This document shows, one piece after another, positions 61,393-64,000 of a stretch of DNA of 64,000 bases. The notes beneath the pieces are model-generated. The model was not told the origin of the DNA and did not search any database. It saw only the letters and a program-made list of their open reading frames with translations. Numbering within the stretch: position 1 is the stretch's first letter; every line of letters begins with the position of its first letter. The stretch is taken from contig JAVBKZ010000027.1 of assembly GCA_031553755.1 (NCBI GenBank), positions 1 through 64,000 of the forward strand, read 5' to 3'. This stretch comes from JAIRVZ01 sp031553755. GTDB lineage: Bacteria; Bacteroidota; Bacteroidia; Bacteroidales; Azobacteroidaceae. A program made the position numbers and the translations under genes.

Positions 61393-61905
61393 ATGACTAA
61401 ATTTAACCCAAACATTCATCACAGGCGTAGTATTAGATTATCATCATACGATTATTCTCAAAAAGGACTATATTTTGTCACAATTTGTTGTCAAGAGAGA
61501 ATTTGTCGTTTTGGGAAAATTATAGATAATGAGTTGATTTTAAATGATATAGGAAAGATGGTTGAAAAATGGTATTTAGAAATTTCCAATAAATTTCCGG
61601 ATATTTATTGTGATAAATATGTGATTATGCCTAATCATTTTCATTGTATTTTAGAAAATACAGGAGACAAGGGCGAACCTATGTGTTCGCCCCTACATCG
61701 GGTTATTCAATGGTTCAAAACAATGACGACCAATGAATACATCAAAGGTGTTAAAAATTTAGGATGGGAATCTTTTGATAAAAGATTATGGCAACGTAAT
61801 TATTACGAGCACATTATTCGAAATCAACAATCATTAATAAAAATATCAAACTATATAGAAAATAATCCATTCTTTTGGAATGATGATCAATTGAATCCTC
61901 AATAA
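61393..61905 (+). CDS. REP-associated tyrosine transposase (RAYT, Y1/TnpA_REP family)
   Basis: A 170-residue HUH-type single-strand transposase that, in this family, acts on REP palindromes. The metal-binding HUH motif is His82-Phe-His84 in MPNHFHCIL and the tyrosine nucleophile is probably Tyr137 or Tyr138 (WQRNYYEHIIRN). MTTNEYIKGVKNLGW is a further family signature. Two REP palindromes flank it upstream. A third (61671-61697) is inside the gene, in frame, encoding about residues 92-102 (KGEPMCSPLH). The gene is intact and lies between hisC and hisB, 13 bases before hisB. Confidence 0.92.
   Translation: MTKFNPNIHHRRSIRLSSYDYSQKGLYFVTICCQERICRFGKIIDNELILNDIGKMVEKWYLEISNKFPDIYCDKYVIMPNHFHCILENTGDKGEPMCSPLHRVIQWFKTMTTNEYIKGVKNLGWESFDKRLWQRNYYEHIIRNQQSLIKISNYIENNPFFWNDDQLNPQ
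61671..61697 (+). repeat. REP palindrome copy 3, inside the RAYT gene
   Basis: GGGCGAAC and GTTCGCCC form a perfect 8-base stem around CTATGT, with CCTACA following as in the outside copies. It has the same orientation as copy 1 and keeps the reading frame. Confidence 0.85.
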
Positions 61906-61918
61906 GTTATACAGAACA

Positions 61919-63037
61919 ATGAAAACAGCACTATTCATAGACCGCGACGGAACACTCGTCATAGAACCTCCAATCGATTATCAATTAGATAGTTTGGAGA
62001 AATTAGAATTTTATCCCAAAGTATTCAACAACCTCCATTTTATCCGGAAAAATTTGGATTTCGAATTTGTGATGGTTACCAATCAAGACGGATTAGGAAC
62101 GAATTCTTTTCCTGAAGAAACTTTTTGGCCGGCTCACAACAAGATGTTAAAAGCGTTTGAAAACGAAGGAATTATATTCGACGATATTTTAATCGACCGT
62201 TCGTTTCCGGAAGATAATGCCCCGACTCGTAAGCCTCGAACCGGAATGTTGGGAAAATATCTTACTGGAGAATACGACCTGACAAATTCCTTTGTTATCG
62301 GAGATAGATTGACAGATGTTGAATTAGCGAAAAATCTCGGATGTAAAGCCATCTTTTTAAATGATGAAACATTACTTTCGGAACGTCCTGATTTGCAGGA
62401 AATATGCGTTTTATCTACAACAGATTGGGATAAAATTACAGAACTGCTTTTTGCCGGAGAACGCCGCGCTATTATTCAACGAACAACCAAAGAAACAGAC
62501 ATTTATGTTGAAGTAAATTTGGACGGAAACGGTAAAACTGAAATTTGTACAGGATTGCATTTTTTCGACCATATGTTGGAACAAATCGGGAAACATTCGG
62601 GAATGGATTTGAAAATCCGAGTGAAAGGCGATTTGAACGTAGATGAACATCATACGATTGAAGATACCGGAATCGCCTTAGGCGAAGCTCTTCTCAAAGC
62701 CTTAGGAAATAAACGAGGAATCGAACGTTATGGTTTCTGTCTGCCGATGGACGATTGCTTATGTTCTGTCGCGTTAGATTTCGGAGGTCGTCCGTGGTTG
62801 GTTTGGGATGCAGAATTCAATCGTGAGAAAGTGGGAGATATGCCAACCGAAATGTTTATGCACTTTTTCAAATCCTTAAGCGATGCTTCCCGCATGAACC
62901 TGAACATCAAAGCGGAAGGACAAAATGAGCATCACAAAATTGAAGGGATATTCAAAGCATTGGCTCGTGCACTAAAAATGGCCATCAAACGTGATATTTT
63001 CCATTATGAATTGCCATCCACAAAAGGAGTATTGTAA
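61919..63037 (+). CDS. hisB: Bifunctional histidinol-phosphatase / imidazoleglycerol-phosphate dehydratase
   Basis: Carries two steps of histidine synthesis. The 372-residue protein starts with a HAD phosphatase (about 1-165; DRDGTLV with Asp8 and Asp10, and VIGDRLTDVELAKNLG). The C-terminal dehydratase (about 180-372) has FFDHMLEQIGKH, DEHHTIEDTG, MDDCLCSVALDFGGRP and NEHHKIEGIFKALARAL, the manganese-binding repeats. This fusion is found in enterobacteria and Bacteroidota. It is the last his gene in the window; hisH, hisA, hisF and hisIE are not here. Confidence 0.96.
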   Translation: MKTALFIDRDGTLVIEPPIDYQLDSLEKLEFYPKVFNNLHFIRKNLDFEFVMVTNQDGLGTNSFPEETFWPAHNKMLKAFENEGIIFDDILIDRSFPEDNAPTRKPRTGMLGKYLTGEYDLTNSFVIGDRLTDVELAKNLGCKAIFLNDETLLSERPDLQEICVLSTTDWDKITELLFAGERRAIIQRTTKETDIYVEVNLDGNGKTEICTGLHFFDHMLEQIGKHSGMDLKIRVKGDLNVDEHHTIEDTGIALGEALLKALGNKRGIERYGFCLPMDDCLCSVALDFGGRPWLVWDAEFNREKVGDMPTEMFMHFFKSLSDASRMNLNIKAEGQNEHHKIEGIFKALARALKMAIKRDIFHYELPSTKGVL

Positions 63038-63094
63038 TTAGCAGATTTGACAATTAGCTAATCTACTAATCAATGAATTAATAAATTTTAAATC

Positions 63095-63778
63095 ATGAAA
63101 CCTGAAAAAGAAAAAAATGTTCATCAACACGATGAATCGGAATCAAACAAAATATCCGAACCAACTGCTGTGTATGGGAATCAATTTACCCTGAATTTAG
63201 ACGAAACCAAACGCTATACATATGCCGATTATCTTACTTGGTTCGATGACAAAAGACGAGAGTTGATTAACGGTTTTATAAAAATGATGTCGCCGGCAGC
63301 AACGACAAAACATGCCAAAATATCGGCGAAATTAGTGTTTGAATTAACCTATTTCATAAAAAAACGAAAGGGGAAATGTCTGGTATTTAATGCTCCGTTT
63401 GATGTACGTTTACCGACTAATAAAAAAGAAACGGAAAACAACAAAATATATACCGTTGTTCAACCGGATATTTGCTTGATTTGTGATTTATCGAAATTAG
63501 ATGAAAAAGGTTGTCTCGGCGCTCCGGAATTAATTATCGAAATACAATCGCCTTCAACTTCCAAGTATGATTTAACCGAAAAATTCGACGCTTACGAGTT
63601 GGCAGGAGTTCCTGAATATTGGGTCGTTTTTGCTAAGGATGGAGCAATACTTGTTTTTTTATTACAACCGGATGGAAAATACGATCGTGGAACTCTTTAC
63701 GAATTTGAAGGAAAAGTACCGGTAAAAGCAATCGAAGGTTTGGAAATAGACTTGGATGATATATTCAAAGAATTATAA
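63095..63778 (+). CDS. Uma2-family PD-(D/E)XK endonuclease-like protein
   Basis: A 227-residue protein of the Uma2 (DUF820) group. The core has the motif series YTYADYLTWFDDKRRELINGFI, YTVVQPDICLICD and PELIIEIQSPSTSKYDLTEKFDAYELAGVPEYWVV, with the acidic/Gln active-site residues of a restriction-like nuclease. Such genes occur in expanded numbers in cyanobacteria and some Bacteroidota; their role is unknown. The first 25 residues are polar and probably disordered. It lies 57 bases after hisB in the same direction. Confidence 0.88.
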   Translation: MKPEKEKNVHQHDESESNKISEPTAVYGNQFTLNLDETKRYTYADYLTWFDDKRRELINGFIKMMSPAATTKHAKISAKLVFELTYFIKKRKGKCLVFNAPFDVRLPTNKKETENNKIYTVVQPDICLICDLSKLDEKGCLGAPELIIEIQSPSTSKYDLTEKFDAYELAGVPEYWVVFAKDGAILVFLLQPDGKYDRGTLYEFEGKVPVKAIEGLEIDLDDIFKEL

Positions 63779-63828
63779 ACTAAATAACATTTTCGACCGT
63801 TATAATTACACCGGAATAAATAAATCTG

Positions 63829-63836
63829 TATATTTG
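63829..63836 (+). promoter_or_regulatory. Promoter -7 box for the last, partial gene
   Basis: TATATTTG, 28 bases before the ATG at 63865; weak -33 region. Confidence 0.45.
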
Positions 63837-63864
63837 CCAAAAATTATTTACAAATACTCAAAAT

Positions 63865-64000
63865 ATGAAATCAAAAATTTTAGTATGGGGATTCGCTTTC
63901 ACCCTTTTGTTTGCATTAGGTTCTTGTAAATCAAAAGAAAGCGCATACAAATCGGCTTACGAAAAGGCTAAAGAAAAAGAGATGACAGAAACTACAGTTG
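63865..64000 (+). CDS. Lipoprotein N-terminal part, cut by window edge
   Basis: The first 45 residues start MKSKILVWGFAF and hold a lipoprotein signal (lipobox ALGSC, Cys21) followed by a Lys/Glu-rich helix (ESAYKSAYEKAKEKEM). This start resembles Bacteroidales lipoproteins that carry a C-terminal SPOR domain, but that part is outside the window, so the family is a guess. Confidence 0.7.
   Translation, partial: MKSKILVWGFAFTLLFALGSCKSKESAYKSAYEKAKEKEMTETTV

Noticed and set aside
1..64000. CRISPR array or complete insertion sequence
   Set aside because: Repeats found are dispersed palindromes or short degenerate strings without regular spacers. The only transposase-type gene is the RAYT, which lacks flanking terminal repeats of an insertion sequence.

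Overview
The window (about 36% G+C by eye) looks like a chromosomal segment of a Bacteroidota bacterium, most likely order Bacteroidales. Supporting signs are: repeated upstream matches to the Bacteroidota promoter -7 box TAnnTTTG, sometimes with a TTTG box 18-20 bases before it; a type IX secretion (T9SS) cargo protein; TonB-dependent outer-membrane proteins; Bacteroidota families such as DUF4834, DUF5723, BT_3928-like DoxX and DUF1599; and the gene order hisG-hisD-hisC-hisB. I cannot name a genus.

Layout. 1-4550: edge of a type I restriction-modification locus. It has an hsdS 5' part on the minus strand without a usable start codon, a tyrosine recombinase, hsdR, and an orphan T9SS sorting-domain remnant, and it ends near a tRNA-Thr gene (4670-4742). 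4789-16000: a minus-strand run (cbpM, cbpA, rRNA-type methyltransferase, PAP2 phosphatase, dgkA, uvrA), a small-RNA or attenuated-leader unit before dgkA, a large TonB-dependent-type barrel and a dGTPase. 16100-21850: cardiolipin synthase, queG, a TRIC-like channel and a LytTR/LytS two-component operon with a LiaF-like membrane protein. 22000-30700: UbiA prenyltransferase plus radical SAM pair, a catalytically degenerate M48 peptidase, a DUF5723/lipoprotein pair, a T9SS-exported esterase and an Rpn-type nuclease. 30795-44500: mostly core genes (HerA-like ATPase, hisS, folE, tpiA, mnmA, antiporter, ferredoxin, FKBP, lemA, glyS) with a higBA toxin-antitoxin pair. 44600-52700: manA and glgB, an accessory three-gene cluster with an orphan RHS tail, then tatD and a polyprenyl synthase. 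52788-64000: a TonB receptor and a histidine operon.

The histidine operon is the most unusual part. It starts with a good promoter and an attenuation leader encoding MNNYTYFQHHHYSE. The four his genes are separated by cargo: a VapBC-like toxin-antitoxin pair (hisG/hisD), a lipoprotein, a GNAT acetyltransferase and a STAS-GHKL ATPase-STAS-like fusion (hisD/hisC), and a REP-associated tyrosine transposase (hisC/hisB). That transposase carries a copy of its own REP palindrome in frame inside its coding sequence.

Intergenic regions hold several dispersed short-repeat families: two perfect AACTCTAACAG-type palindromes, three REP copies, TTCCCG- and ACGGAGT-type elements, a CTATGTGCC-type element and decamer strings of the GTTGACAAGT type. 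No rRNA gene, complete insertion sequence, CRISPR array or replication origin was seen.
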